Assembly (NCBI RefSeq): GCF_900106795.1
Contig: NZ_FNNS01000001.1
Location: 1 to 64,000, forward strand
Length of the DNA: 64,000 nucleotides
DNA from: Aequorivita viscosa
GTDB lineage: Bacteria > Bacteroidota > Bacteroidia > Flavobacteriales > Flavobacteriaceae
Direction: 5' to 3'
Of this stretch, positions 9,171 through 17,517 are shown piece by piece; positions within the stretch are counted from its first letter, which is position 1; every line of letters starts with the position of its first letter. A program made the translations under genes and the position numbers. The notes beneath the pieces are model-generated. The model saw only the letters and a list, made by a program, of their open reading frames with translations, did not search any database and was not told the DNA's origin.

Positions 9171-9228
9171 TAGGTAATACCAAACACCATAACTCCATAT
9201 CCCAATCAGAATCAAAGAACACTCATCG

Positions 9229-9960
9229 TCATAAAAAATAAGAATTCTCAGGTCTAGCAAGCATCAATTTTACCTTATCAACATTTGATACATAAGTCCG
9301 TGAAAATGGTAGTATTTGCTCTACGCAACGAAGATGTATTTTCATTTTACCATAATTAATCCTCCGAACGTATAAGGTGTTGATGACGTGACTTTTATGG
9401 ATTCTTTGAAAATTAGAAGGAAGCTGAGCGTGGCAAAATTTTAAAGTTTTAAAGCTATTAATTACGGTGCCATCCTTTAAATACAACTCAGTAGTATAAT
9501 TATCAGCGCTCATAAACACAAGATTCTCTATGCGTACAAACTGGAAGTCGTAATAATATTGTACGCAAAGAATACTAGGTTTTATCCTATTTTCTAAGTA
9601 ACGTATTAAAACCTCACGACAGTTTTCAAGATGTTCGGGTTCGAAAATAACATCTAAAAACCCATTTTTAAAAGCCATAAAACCCTTTTTTGAGCATGAT
9701 GTAATGCCTATATAACTTGGCGGAATTCCTACACTCTTATTCAACCTAGCCATACTTTGAATATAGTTTTCAGCAATAGAATCTATATTGATGAAAATCA
9801 ATCTAGTCGCATATTTATGCCTAACCTTTAAATAATCTGAAAAACAACTAAATATCCCAATACACTCAAATTGTTTAAACTCAATCAGACTAGAATGCAG
9901 ATTAGTAATGGTTTTTTGTTGGTTATCTATAATGGAATAATATATCACGTCTATAGTCAT
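9229..9960 (-). CDS. LytTR-family transcriptional regulator with degenerate receiver
   Basis: A 243-residue protein. Residues about 137-238 form a LytTR DNA-binding domain, with NFQRIHKSHVIN (183-194) and the end FSRTYVSNV typical of the family. Residues 1-125 look like a receiver fold, but the expected LDIxLP phospho-site reads FINIDS and the switch-lysine region reads FEPEH, so phosphorylation is doubtful. No cognate histidine kinase is adjacent. It sits alone between repeat array B and a divergent unknown gene at 10325. Targets are unknown; LytTR regulators bind direct repeats upstream of their targets, which could include the divergent gene (inference). Confidence 0.85.
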   Translation of the reverse strand: MTIDVIYYSIIDNQQKTITNLHSSLIEFKQFECIGIFSCFSDYLKVRHKYATRLIFINIDSIAENYIQSMARLNKSVGIPPSYIGITSCSKKGFMAFKNGFLDVIFEPEHLENCREVLIRYLENRIKPSILCVQYYYDFQFVRIENLVFMSADNYTTELYLKDGTVINSFKTLKFCHAQLPSNFQRIHKSHVINTLYVRRINYGKMKIHLRCVEQILPFSRTYVSNVDKVKLMLARPENSYFL

Positions 9961-10324
9961 TGAGACCTAATATTACCTGAATATTATAGTTTGAATCTAT
10001 GGTTCAACCATAGTTTTATTATGGGGAAGTCGTAGCTATTTAAAAATTAATCCCCATTACTTTGATGTATTAATCTGTCAACTCACTTAGTATGAATTAC
10101 TTTCTAAACGAACTAGAGCTATTGGAAAGCAGCAAGATGAGGTTCAATAATAAAGGAAGCTATCTATTTCCAAAAATCAAAATGAATTTAAACACAGGTC
10201 AAAATCATAAATTTCAAAATAGATCTCCCTAATACCCAATCAAAGTGCCTTACTGCCAATTTCCAACCCTCATTGCTAGCGAAGCTGAAGCACGAATCTC
10301 AATATTAACCAATTATCAAAAAAA
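9961..10324. other. Intergenic region between divergent genes
   Basis: 364 bp separating the LytTR regulator from a divergent hypothetical gene. It contains one possible 46-codon frame (10092-10232). A near-symmetric TATGGTTCAACCATA sequence at about 9998-10012 could be a regulator site. Nothing else is recognised. Confidence 0.5.
10092..10232 (+). CDS. Possible small ORF (46 aa), doubtful
   Basis: A 46-codon frame starting MNYFLNELELLESSK and ending FQNRSP. It is polar with no signal peptide or motif and no clear ribosome binding site. It lies in the gap between two divergent genes and could be a short leader gene or chance. It is listed only because it reads as plausible protein and is too short to be found by standard length cut-offs. 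Confidence 0.2.
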   Translation: MNYFLNELELLESSKMRFNNKGSYLFPKIKMNLNTGQNHKFQNRSP

Positions 10325-10948
10325 ATGAAAACACACATAATCAAATTCTGGAATTGCTTTCTCTCCATTCAAATGGATATAATAAATGCAAATAGCGTTC
10401 GTAATCTAGAATTACGGGAAAATCTCTTTCATAGGCTGTTTTCAAAAGCAGTCAAAATCCACCCCGAAATGAGTATTATTATTCATTTCTTAAATAATGG
10501 TGATGAAGCAATAAAATTGATATTCCTTCCTAGAGCTAATTATAAATTAAAAGCAATAGCGGCCAGAGTAATTGCTGCGGCGCCAAATATAGAGCCTTGG
10601 CAATACGAAATAGGTATTAAGCCCTATAATCATTCCGTAATCAGCCTCTGTGCAGAAAATAACTTCATTGATTCCAACACTATCGTTTATCAGATTTACT
10701 TTGCCGTTAAAAAAATTTATATAACCTCAAATAAACTGCATCTGTTGATATATTTAGAAATGAACAAGCAACATTCAAAAGCAGAACTCCACCAAGCTAT
10801 GGATAGTATTCTTATTTGGTTTTTAGGCGATGCTTTTTACTACAGACATATCAGCAGATTTAAAATTATTCGTCGTAAATATTCAAAAATTAACTTTATC
10901 CCTTTGGATGAACTTAAAAATATTATCCAGTATAAAGCCCTCAATTGA
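10325..10948 (+). CDS. Hypothetical protein (207 aa)
   Basis: A soluble protein of 207 residues that I cannot assign to a characterised family. The segment ARVIAAAPNIEPWQYEIGIK (about residues 78-97) resembles a motif, an Ala-Ala-Pro stretch followed by a Trp, that recurs in conserved hypothetical proteins of this phylum. The C-terminal third is basic and ends in an amphipathic stretch with LDELKNII. There are no signal peptide or membrane segments. It is transcribed divergently from the LytTR regulator and stands alone, with about 600 bp of repeat-bearing DNA after it. Function is unknown. Confidence 0.65.
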   Translation: MKTHIIKFWNCFLSIQMDIINANSVRNLELRENLFHRLFSKAVKIHPEMSIIIHFLNNGDEAIKLIFLPRANYKLKAIAARVIAAAPNIEPWQYEIGIKPYNHSVISLCAENNFIDSNTIVYQIYFAVKKIYITSNKLHLLIYLEMNKQHSKAELHQAMDSILIWFLGDAFYYRHISRFKIIRRKYSKINFIPLDELKNIIQYKALN

Positions 10949-11080
10949 GTTAAAAACAAGAAAAATTTGACAGTATCAATACTTAGTTCAACCGTCGTTA
11001 AGTAGTCTTGGAAAATTTGTATGTATGTTTAGACGTGTAAGCAAGCACCTTTCATGCTAAGTTTATGTATGGTTACTACA

Positions 11081-11113
11081 ACTCGAATGCTACTCGAATG
11101 CTACTCGAATGCT
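11081..11113. repeat. 11-bp tandem repeat, three copies
   Basis: ACTCGAATGCT repeats three times without mismatch at 11081-11091, 11092-11102 and 11103-11113. Confidence 0.9.
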
Positions 11114-11395
11114 ACGTTTAAGCTAGTATAACCCTACTAAACCCCTAGTATCATACTACTATCACAAAAAAGCATAGAATGTTAATTCCAAGTCAAAAAA
11201 CATAATTCAACAACGTATTCAGCTCCCTTGAGGGCGGGGGGTAAGCCACTGTCATACTTACTTTGTACATAACGGATTATCATACTACTATCACAAAAAG
11301 ATCATAAACTAAAAACACCCAGTCCCAAAACTTAATCAATAGCCAAACCTACCTCCTTTATGTTGAGGTAAAAATCAAAACGATCAATAAATTTG

Positions 11396-11457
11396 TCATG
11401 CTGAGCAGCCCGTCCTGAGCAGCTTGTCCTGAGCCTGTCGAAGGGCAGTCGAAGCAC
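11396..11457. repeat. Dispersed CTGAG...GTCGAAG repeat, copy 2
   Basis: Related to 6601-6648. It contains two successive CCTGAGCAGC-type arms, then CTGAGCCTGTCGAAG and CAGTCGAAGC. Confidence 0.75.
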
Positions 11458-11543
11458 CAATCCACCAATTAACAAATCCACCAATTAACAAATTCACCAA
11501 TCAACCAATTGACAAATCAACAATCCAACCATTCCCCATCACG

Positions 11544-11786
11544 ATGCAAAGCGATGAAGAAAATAGAGAAGATTCGTTTCCTCAAAAACGGTCGCTCCCT
11601 TCCAGAGTTGTTATCTATCCAAAAGATATACAACAACTAACAGGAAAGTCATATCGTTACGCCTTAGAACTAAACAAAGAAATCAGGAAGTACTTTCGTA
11701 AAAAGAAACACCACTTACTCACAATCTACGAATTCGCCGACTACACAGGCATAAACCCCGAAATAATAATCACCCACCTTAAATAA
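11544..11786 (+). CDS. Hypothetical small protein, possible HTH (80 aa)
   Basis: A basic 80-residue protein. After a polar N-terminus of about 20 residues, the segment VVIYPKDIQQLTGKSYRYAL followed by ELNKEIRKYF looks like a short helix-turn-helix in which a target-selection helix follows 'DIQQLTGKS'. A second helical block, TIYEFADYTGINPEIIITHL, closes the protein. The pattern recalls excisionase-like or MerR-like small DNA-binding proteins common in this phylum, but I cannot name it. It stands between repeat clusters with no partner gene, so it may be a mobile-element relic or an independent regulator. Confidence 0.6.
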   Translation: MQSDEENREDSFPQKRSLPSRVVIYPKDIQQLTGKSYRYALELNKEIRKYFRKKKHHLLTIYEFADYTGINPEIIITHLK

Positions 11787-11795
11787 ACATCCCCT

Positions 11796-12000
11796 GCTAG
11801 CGCAAGCGTCTCGCTTGTGTCTCCGCTAGCTTAGCATAAAAAGAGATGGTTGTTATCGTCCCTCGCTAGCGCAAGATTCTCGCTTGTGTCTCCGCTAGCT
11901 TAGCATAAAAAATAGGCAGTTGTTATCGTCCCCCGCTAGCGCAAGCGTCTCGCTTGTGTCTCAGTTAGATTAGCATCAAAAAGAGACGGTTGTTATCGTC
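11796..12000. repeat. Three 69/70-bp hairpin repeats
   Basis: Units start at 11796, 11865 and 11935. Each begins GCTAGCGCAAG, continues through CTCGCTTGTGTCT and closes with a complementary CGCTAGC-like arm (the third copy is degraded here), then a TTAGCATAAAAA...GTTGTTATCGTC linker. GCTAGCG pairs with CGCTAGC and CAAGCG pairs with CGCTTG, giving a nested stem-loop. Confidence 0.9.
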
Positions 12001-12091
12001 TCCACAAGTCACCACCGTCCCCCAAGTCCCCCCACACCCCAAGACAATCACGAGGCCTATCAAATTTAAATGCAACAAACCCCCAACTATC

Positions 12092-12312
12092 AACCCAAAG
12101 GTGGCTGAGTGAATTTCAGCGTGCGCAGCAAGCAGAAACTTGTACCGAATCCAATAATTAATAAAACTAACAACCCAAAGGTGGCTGAGTGAATTTCAGC
12201 ATGCGCAGCAACGCTGAAATTAGTACCGAATCCAATAGTTAATAAAACTAACAACCCAAAGGTGGCTGAGTGAATTTCAGCGTGCGCAGCAAAGCTGAAA
12301 TTAGTATCGAAG
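12092..12312. repeat. Three 80/81-bp direct repeats
   Basis: Units start at 12092, 12172 and 12253 with AACCCAAAGGTGGCTGAG, then a partly self-complementary TTTCAGCGTGCGCAGCA...GCTGAAA stretch and GTACCGAATCCAATA. They differ by a few substitutions, and the last is cut short at the end of the TRIC gene. Confidence 0.9.
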
Positions 12313-12320
12313 CCCGAACC

Positions 12321-12938
12321 TCACTCAATCTCTTTCTTCGAATAAACACTTGGCAATGAAAGATTAAAATAAATAGCTAATAACCTTACAATCATAACCG
12401 AAACAAATGAAATAACCACTACAAAATCTGACTGAAGCGGGGTTTGTAATAAGATAAAATATGCAGATCCACCAACAATACAAGCCGTGGCATATATTTC
12501 TTTTCTAAAAATAATAGGAATTTCATTACATAGTATATCACGTATTACACCTCCAAAACACGCATTTATTGTTCCTAAAGCAATACATATTAGCGGAGGG
12601 AAACCTGCCGCAATTCCTTTCTCAACACCCACAATTGTATAAAATGCAATACCAATAGTATCAAATAAAAATAAAGAACGCTTTATATAAGTTAGTCGTT
12701 TTCTAAAAACTACCGCTAAAATCGTTGTACCAAAAACAACATAAACATACGTTAAATTAAGCATCCATACTACGGGAGCATTTATTAAAATATCCCGTAA
12801 AGTTCCTCCACCTATTGCCGCAACAAACGCTATGATTAATATTCCAAAAGGATCGAGCCTTTTATTCATAGCCATTAATACTCCAGAAATAGCAAATGCA
12901 ATTGTTCCTAAAATATCTATAAGTAAAATTAAGTCCAT
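12321..12938 (-). CDS. Trimeric intracellular cation (TRIC) channel family protein, UPF0126
   Basis: A 205-residue, very hydrophobic protein with about seven membrane segments and an internal duplication. The two halves carry the paired family motifs GGGTLRDIL (43-51) and GGVIRDIL (129-136), each a glycine-rich kink followed by Arg-Asp. Prokaryotic UPF0126/YadS proteins are homologues of animal TRIC channels and are thought to conduct monovalent cations; this is family knowledge. It overlaps the start of transcription of nothing else but overlaps the 3' end of the RDD gene by 10 bp, implying translational coupling. Confidence 0.9.
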   Translation of the reverse strand: MDLILLIDILGTIAFAISGVLMAMNKRLDPFGILIIAFVAAIGGGTLRDILINAPVVWMLNLTYVYVVFGTTILAVVFRKRLTYIKRSLFLFDTIGIAFYTIVGVEKGIAAGFPPLICIALGTINACFGGVIRDILCNEIPIIFRKEIYATACIVGGSAYFILLQTPLQSDFVVVISFVSVMIVRLLAIYFNLSLPSVYSKKEIE

Positions 12939-13657
12939 GTATTCTGGGTATAATAGTTATAGTCTTTTATAACTCGATCTATAAAAGTTATTGGTTTTTC
13001 TGTTTCTTCCAATTGAATTTCCATCACTGTGGCTACGCGCTTTGCAAGTTTAAGTATTATATTGTGATGTCTGTTTACTTGAGCTTCACGAAATATATTT
13101 TTAATGGTCTGCATTTCAGTATCGCTAAAGATAGTGACCTGTGGATATTTAGGAACGTAATCTTCAGGAATATCTATCAATACAGTTTCCGAAAAGTGAG
13201 TTGTTTGTTTTTCGCTTATTACTGTCGTAGCAGCCGCAATATCGCCCACGCGTTGTCCTTTTCCGTTTAAAAGAATACTAACCAAAGCCAACGATCCACT
13301 TGTCGCTGTAATATCGATTATTCGTAGCAGCCACCTAATTAAATAATTTGAAAATGAAGGTTGCGTTCCGTCTAGTTTTACCACACGTAGCCCCATAGCA
13401 GCTTTACCAGGGCTTCGTCCGTTCCATAACATTTCCCATAATAGATGGTATAAAAATATTGGCAACCCAATGGTCATGCTTAGTACCATCATATAATCGC
13501 CGCCGAGCTCAAGATTCGAAAAAATATAGATAACCGCAAAAATATAAGCCCCCATAAGTAACCCATCAATGAGATATGCGAGAATCCGTTCGCCTATCCC
13601 TGCAACATGCTGAGCAATGTTAACATTTTGAGCTGTTTCTATTTGAAAATTATCCAT
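12929..13657 (-). CDS. RDD family membrane protein
   Basis: A 242-residue protein. RDD domain at about residues 10-150: the eponymous region appears here as ERILAYLIDGLL, and the second conserved block NGRSPGKAAMGLRVV is intact. Three or four membrane segments are followed by a soluble C-terminal tail (about 160-242). The ATG at 13657 is preferred to a TTG 21 bp upstream and has AAAGGA before it. It overlaps the TRIC gene by 10 bp and is divergent from the SpoIIM-like gene, with only 35 bp between starts. In Bacteroidota RDD and SpoIIM-like genes often accompany MoxR/DUF58/DUF4129 genes, which are absent here. Confidence 0.85.
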   Translation of the reverse strand: MDNFQIETAQNVNIAQHVAGIGERILAYLIDGLLMGAYIFAVIYIFSNLELGGDYMMVLSMTIGLPIFLYHLLWEMLWNGRSPGKAAMGLRVVKLDGTQPSFSNYLIRWLLRIIDITATSGSLALVSILLNGKGQRVGDIAAATTVISEKQTTHFSETVLIDIPEDYVPKYPQVTIFSDTEMQTIKNIFREAQVNRHHNIILKLAKRVATVMEIQLEETEKPITFIDRVIKDYNYYTQNTWT

Positions 13658-13692
13658 TAAATATGTTCCTTTGAGCAAAACTACACCGTTAT

Positions 13693-14679
13693 ATGCGTGA
13701 AGCCGCCTTTGCGAAGCAAAATAAAGATAAATGGTTAAAATTCGAAAGTGTTCTCCGGAATAATGTATCCATAGATCCAGACGAGCTAAGTGCGCTATAT
13801 GTTGAAGTTACCGACCATCTAAGCTACGCCCAGACGTTTTATCCAAACAGTAATACGTTAAAGTATTTAAACGGACTTTCAGCACTGGCACATCAAAAGA
13901 TTTACAGAACAAAACGCGAATCCCGAAAACGTTTTATCACTTTTTATACAAAAGAATTCCCGTTGTTCTTTTCGCAATACCACAAACAATTACTGCTTTC
14001 ATTTCTTGTCTTCATACTGTTTTCTGTCATTGGCGCATATTCTGCTGCTTCAGACGGAAGTTTCGTCCGACTTATACTAGGCGACGGATACGTGAATATG
14101 ACTATGGCAAACATCGAAAAAGGCGATCCAATGGCTGTTTATAAAGAAATGGGAGCTTTAAATATGTTCTTAGGAATTACAATTAATAACATCAGAGTCG
14201 CATTAATGGCATTTTCATTCGGACTATTTCTCAGTGTAGGAACCGTTTACATTTTAATGAAGAATGCAATAATGCTTGGCTCTTTTCAGTATTTCTTTTA
14301 TGAACAAGGTTTACTGTGGGAATCCGCGCGAACTATATGGATTCACGGAACTATTGAAATTTCCGTAATTATAATTGCTGGTTGTGCTGGAATTGTCTTT
14401 GGAAATAGTCTATTGTTCCCGGGAACCTATACGCGTTTGCAATCTTTTGTACGAGGGGCAAAAGATGGGTTGAAAATAATGCTGAGTACCGTTCCATTTT
14501 TTATAATTGCGGGCTTTTTGGAAGGTTTTGTAACACGACATACAGAAATGCCAGATTGGTTAGCGATACTTATAATAGCGAGCTCACTTTTCTTAATTCT
14601 ATATTATTACGTTTTATATCCTTTAAAATTGAAGAAAAGAATAGAGAAGTCTATCAATCTAGAAGTCGGAGAAGGGTAG
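13693..14679 (+). CDS. Stage II sporulation protein M-like membrane protein (SpoIIM/DUF95)
   Basis: A 328-residue protein. A cytoplasmic N-terminal helical region (1-95) leads to about six membrane helices (starting near LLLSFLVFILFS). The SpoIIM-family block NNIRVALMAFSFGLFLSVGT lies mid-protein, followed by IWIHGTIEISVIIIAGCAG. Non-sporulating bacteria use this family in an undefined envelope role, often with RDD proteins. It is divergently transcribed from the RDD gene with 35 bp between starts, so the two likely share a regulatory region. No MoxR, DUF4129 or DUF58 gene follows. Confidence 0.85.
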   Translation: MREAAFAKQNKDKWLKFESVLRNNVSIDPDELSALYVEVTDHLSYAQTFYPNSNTLKYLNGLSALAHQKIYRTKRESRKRFITFYTKEFPLFFSQYHKQLLLSFLVFILFSVIGAYSAASDGSFVRLILGDGYVNMTMANIEKGDPMAVYKEMGALNMFLGITINNIRVALMAFSFGLFLSVGTVYILMKNAIMLGSFQYFFYEQGLLWESARTIWIHGTIEISVIIIAGCAGIVFGNSLLFPGTYTRLQSFVRGAKDGLKIMLSTVPFFIIAGFLEGFVTRHTEMPDWLAILIIASSLFLILYYYVLYPLKLKKRIEKSINLEVGEG

Positions 14680-14914
14680 GAGAATTGAGGTTTCTCCTAA
14701 TTCTAAGAACCAATCTTATAGTTGAAATCCAGAAAACTCAACCTAATTATAAATATATTCATATAATTTCATGCAAAATCACACAACGAAAAAAACGGAA
14801 AGCCCGTAAAGCGATTTACCGTTGTAAAATCTATTTTACGAGCTTTGTGTAACGCATTTCCTTCCGAAGATTCGGTGCCAATCGGAAATAATTTGCACCA
14901 ATTTCCGCAATTCT

Positions 14915-15241
14915 TTATTTAAACATTCCGTCCATTCCAGGAATATTCGGCATTCCTTCTTTGGCAACAGCTGCTAATTCAGCTTCGTGAACTCCTGTTG
15001 CTTTTTCGATTGCTTTGTTCAATGTCAGTACCAAATAATCTTCTAATTGTTCCTTGTCTTCAAGCAAGCTGTCATCAATTTCAAGGTTTTTGATTTTTCT
15101 GTTTGCAGTAAGGGTGATTTTTAGCAATCCATCACTGCTGGCTTCATCTATTAATACTGAGTCTAAACGTTTTTTAGTGGCTTCAACTTTTTCTTGGGTT
15201 TCTTTAAGTTTTCCCATCATTCCCATTATATCTCCAAACAT
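14915..15241 (-). CDS. YbaB/EbfC family nucleoid-associated protein
   Basis: A 108-residue protein with an N-terminal helix ([20 protein letters not shown]), a central [20 protein letters not shown] strand region and a C-terminal helix. This is the tweezer-like YbaB fold that binds DNA non-specifically as a dimer. The length is normal for the family. It is not next to dnaX/recR as in many Proteobacteria. A TAAATTTG -7 box lies 23-30 bp upstream of the ATG. It stands as a single gene, divergent from the S9 peptidase gene. Confidence 0.92.
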   Translation of the reverse strand: MFGDIMGMMGKLKETQEKVEATKKRLDSVLIDEASSDGLLKITLTANRKIKNLEIDDSLLEDKEQLEDYLVLTLNKAIEKATGVHEAELAAVAKEGMPNIPGMDGMFK

Positions 15242-15263
15242 AATTTTTTGTTTTTGTTTGGAG

Positions 15264-15271
15264 CAAATTTA
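15264..15271 (-). promoter_or_regulatory. -7 box upstream of the ybaB-like gene
   Basis: Minus-strand TAAATTTG matches the Bacteroidota TAnnTTTG -7 consensus. No good -33 TTG was found at the usual 19-21 bp. Confidence 0.45.
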
Positions 15272-15302
15272 CTACATTGTGGGGTTTTAAAAACCTTCTA
15301 TA

Positions 15303-17438
15303 ATGATAAAATTAGTCTTCCTTTCATTTGCTTCTCTTACTTTTGCCATTTCGGTAACGGCTCAAAAACCTATAGAAACGAATATGAAAATGAATCCTCC
15401 AAAAGCAGCGAAAATTTTAACAAATCTTGAAGCACACGGCGATGTGCGACAGGATAACTATTACTGGCTCAACAATCCAGAAGATTCTAAAGTAATAGAT
15501 TATCTAAATGCTGAAAACGAATATTACGAAAAAATGACGGCGCATACCAAAAAGTTCAAAGAAGATCTTTTTGAGGAAATGAAAGCACGAATTAAGGAAG
15601 ATGACGAGTCTGTCCCGTATAAATTGAACGGTTATTACTACATCACCCGTTTTGAAAAAGGACAGGACTATCCAATTTTCACACGTAAAAAAGGCTCGTT
15701 GGATGCGAAAGAGGAAGTTCTCTTTAATGTAAATGAAATGGCTAAGGGGTATTCGTACTACAATCTTTCTGGATTAAGCGTTTCAGAAGACAACAAATTA
15801 GTATCATTTGGGGTGGATACCTTGAGCAGAAGAAAATATGATATTTATATAAAAAATCTGGAAACTGGTGAAATCTACCCAGAGTCTATTCCTTTAACTA
15901 CTGGAAGTTCCACTTGGGGAAGCGATAACAAAACGCTTTTCTACACGCGGAAAGACGAAAAAACACTCCGCGCCGATAGAATATATAGACATACCTTAGG
16001 AACAGACCCAAGTAAAGATGAACTTGTATTTACCGAGAAAGACGACACTTTTGGAACTTATGTGTACAAATCAAAATCGCGTGAGTACATTATAATTGGT
16101 TCATACAGCACGCTCACTTCCGAATTTAGAATATTGAAAGCAGATGACCCATTAGGTGAATTTAAAGTCTTTCAACCGCGCGAAAGAGGTTTAGAATACA
16201 GCATTTCGCATTATGGTGATAGTTGGTACGTTTTGACAAATAAAGACAAGTCGCTAAACTTTAAATTAATGAAAACTCCTAATGACAAAACAGCTAAGGA
16301 ACATTGGGTAGATATGATTCCACATCGGACTGATGTTTTATTGGAGGATATCGATATTTTTAAGGATTACTTGGTTGTTAGCGAGCGGAGTAATGGTCTG
16401 ACTCAACTTCGCATAAAAGGGTGGGATAATAATGCGGATTATTATTTGCCTTTTGACAATGAAACATACACTGCCTATGCCACCCAAAACCCAGAATTTG
16501 ACACTAAAATTCTTCGATATGGGTATAACTCGTTAAACACACCAGCTTCCTTAATTGATTTCAATATGGAAACTAAGGAGAAAACTGTTTTAAAAGAAAC
16601 AGAAGTCTTGGGTGGAAAGTTTGATAAAAACAATTACGAATCTGAGCGACTTTGGGCTACAGCTTCCGATGGAGTTAAAATTCCGATGTCTGTTATTTAC
16701 CGTAAAGGAATTAAAAAAGATGGTAGCAATCCCTTGTTAATCTATGGTTACGGTTCGTACGGTTCTACTATAGACCCTTATTTCTCTTCCGTTAGATTGA
16801 GTTTATTAGATCGCGGTTTTATTTTCGTGATAGCTCACGTACGTGGAGGGGAATACTTGGGAAGACAATGGTATGAAGACGGAAAACTATTGACAAAGAA
16901 AAATACATTTACAGACTTTGTTGCTGCTTCACAATATTTGGTAGATCAAGGGTACACTTCACCTAAACACTTGTATGCTTCTGGTGGCTCTGCTGGTGGA
17001 CTTTTAATGGGTGCCATCGCCAATATAGCCCCAAATTTATATAACGGAATTATTGCTTCCGTTCCCTTTGTGGATGTAGTAACAACTATGCTTGACGACT
17101 CTATTCCATTAACCACAGGGGAATATGACGAATGGGGGAATCCAAACATTCTTGAGTATTACAACTACATTAAAAGTTATTCGCCCTATGATAATGTAGA
17201 AGCGAAAAACTATCCAAATATGCTTGTAACAACAGGTTTACACGACAGCCAAGTGCAGTATTATGAGCCGGCAAAATGGGTTGCCAAACTTCGAGATATG
17301 AAAACAGATAACAACATTTTGTTATTTCACACCAATATGGATGCAGGGCACGGCGGAGCTTCTGGGCGTTTTGAGTCTTTAAAAGAAGTTGCCATGGATT
17401 ATGCATTTTTATTGGATTTGGAAGGTATAAAGAAGTAA
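15303..17438 (+). CDS. S9 family serine peptidase (oligopeptidase B / prolyl oligopeptidase type)
   Basis: A 711-residue protein with an N-terminal signal-like segment (1-20, ending VTAQ) and therefore probably exported to the periplasm. The N-terminal seven-bladed propeller region (about 40-430) is followed by an alpha/beta-hydrolase domain. The catalytic triad is visible: S563 in GGSAGG, D648 in HDSQVQYYEP and H683 in DAGHGGASGR. Oligopeptidase B cleaves short peptides after basic residues, while prolyl oligopeptidase cleaves after proline; sequence length and the GGEYLGRQWYEDGK segment favour the oligopeptidase B group. It stands alone. Confidence 0.9.
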   Translation: MIKLVFLSFASLTFAISVTAQKPIETNMKMNPPKAAKILTNLEAHGDVRQDNYYWLNNPEDSKVIDYLNAENEYYEKMTAHTKKFKEDLFEEMKARIKEDDESVPYKLNGYYYITRFEKGQDYPIFTRKKGSLDAKEEVLFNVNEMAKGYSYYNLSGLSVSEDNKLVSFGVDTLSRRKYDIYIKNLETGEIYPESIPLTTGSSTWGSDNKTLFYTRKDEKTLRADRIYRHTLGTDPSKDELVFTEKDDTFGTYVYKSKSREYIIIGSYSTLTSEFRILKADDPLGEFKVFQPRERGLEYSISHYGDSWYVLTNKDKSLNFKLMKTPNDKTAKEHWVDMIPHRTDVLLEDIDIFKDYLVVSERSNGLTQLRIKGWDNNADYYLPFDNETYTAYATQNPEFDTKILRYGYNSLNTPASLIDFNMETKEKTVLKETEVLGGKFDKNNYESERLWATASDGVKIPMSVIYRKGIKKDGSNPLLIYGYGSYGSTIDPYFSSVRLSLLDRGFIFVIAHVRGGEYLGRQWYEDGKLLTKKNTFTDFVAASQYLVDQGYTSPKHLYASGGSAGGLLMGAIANIAPNLYNGIIASVPFVDVVTTMLDDSIPLTTGEYDEWGNPNILEYYNYIKSYSPYDNVEAKNYPNMLVTTGLHDSQVQYYEPAKWVAKLRDMKTDNNILLFHTNMDAGHGGASGRFESLKEVAMDYAFLLDLEGIKK

Positions 17439-17517
17439 TAAAAATATTTCCGTACCTTTGCACGGTTAGAATATTTGGTTTCAAAGCTGAATGTTTTGCG
17501 CAACAAACCCCCGTTTT

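Larger units (their letters stand above)
10949..11543. other. Repeat-bearing intergenic region
   Basis: 595 bp with no gene. It contains the 11-bp tandem repeat at 11081-11113, a lone copy of the array A core (CTCCCTTGAGGGCGGGGGG) at 11222-11241, a dispersed GTCGAAG-type repeat at 11396-11457, and an A/C/T-rich degenerate tandem repeat (units like CACCAATTAACAAAT) at 11460-11530 running up to the next start codon. Confidence 0.8.
11787..12320. other. Intergenic region made mostly of two triplicated repeats
   Basis: 534 bp with no gene. It contains three hairpin-bearing units (11796-12000), a short C-rich linker, and three 80-bp units (12092-12312) that run into the end of the TRIC gene. Confidence 0.85.

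Noticed and set aside
14780-14850. Pair of small hairpins (GTAAAGCGATTTAC type) downstream of the ybaB-like gene
   Set aside because: Possible terminator, but the stems are short and the T run is separated from them, so it was not listed as a feature.
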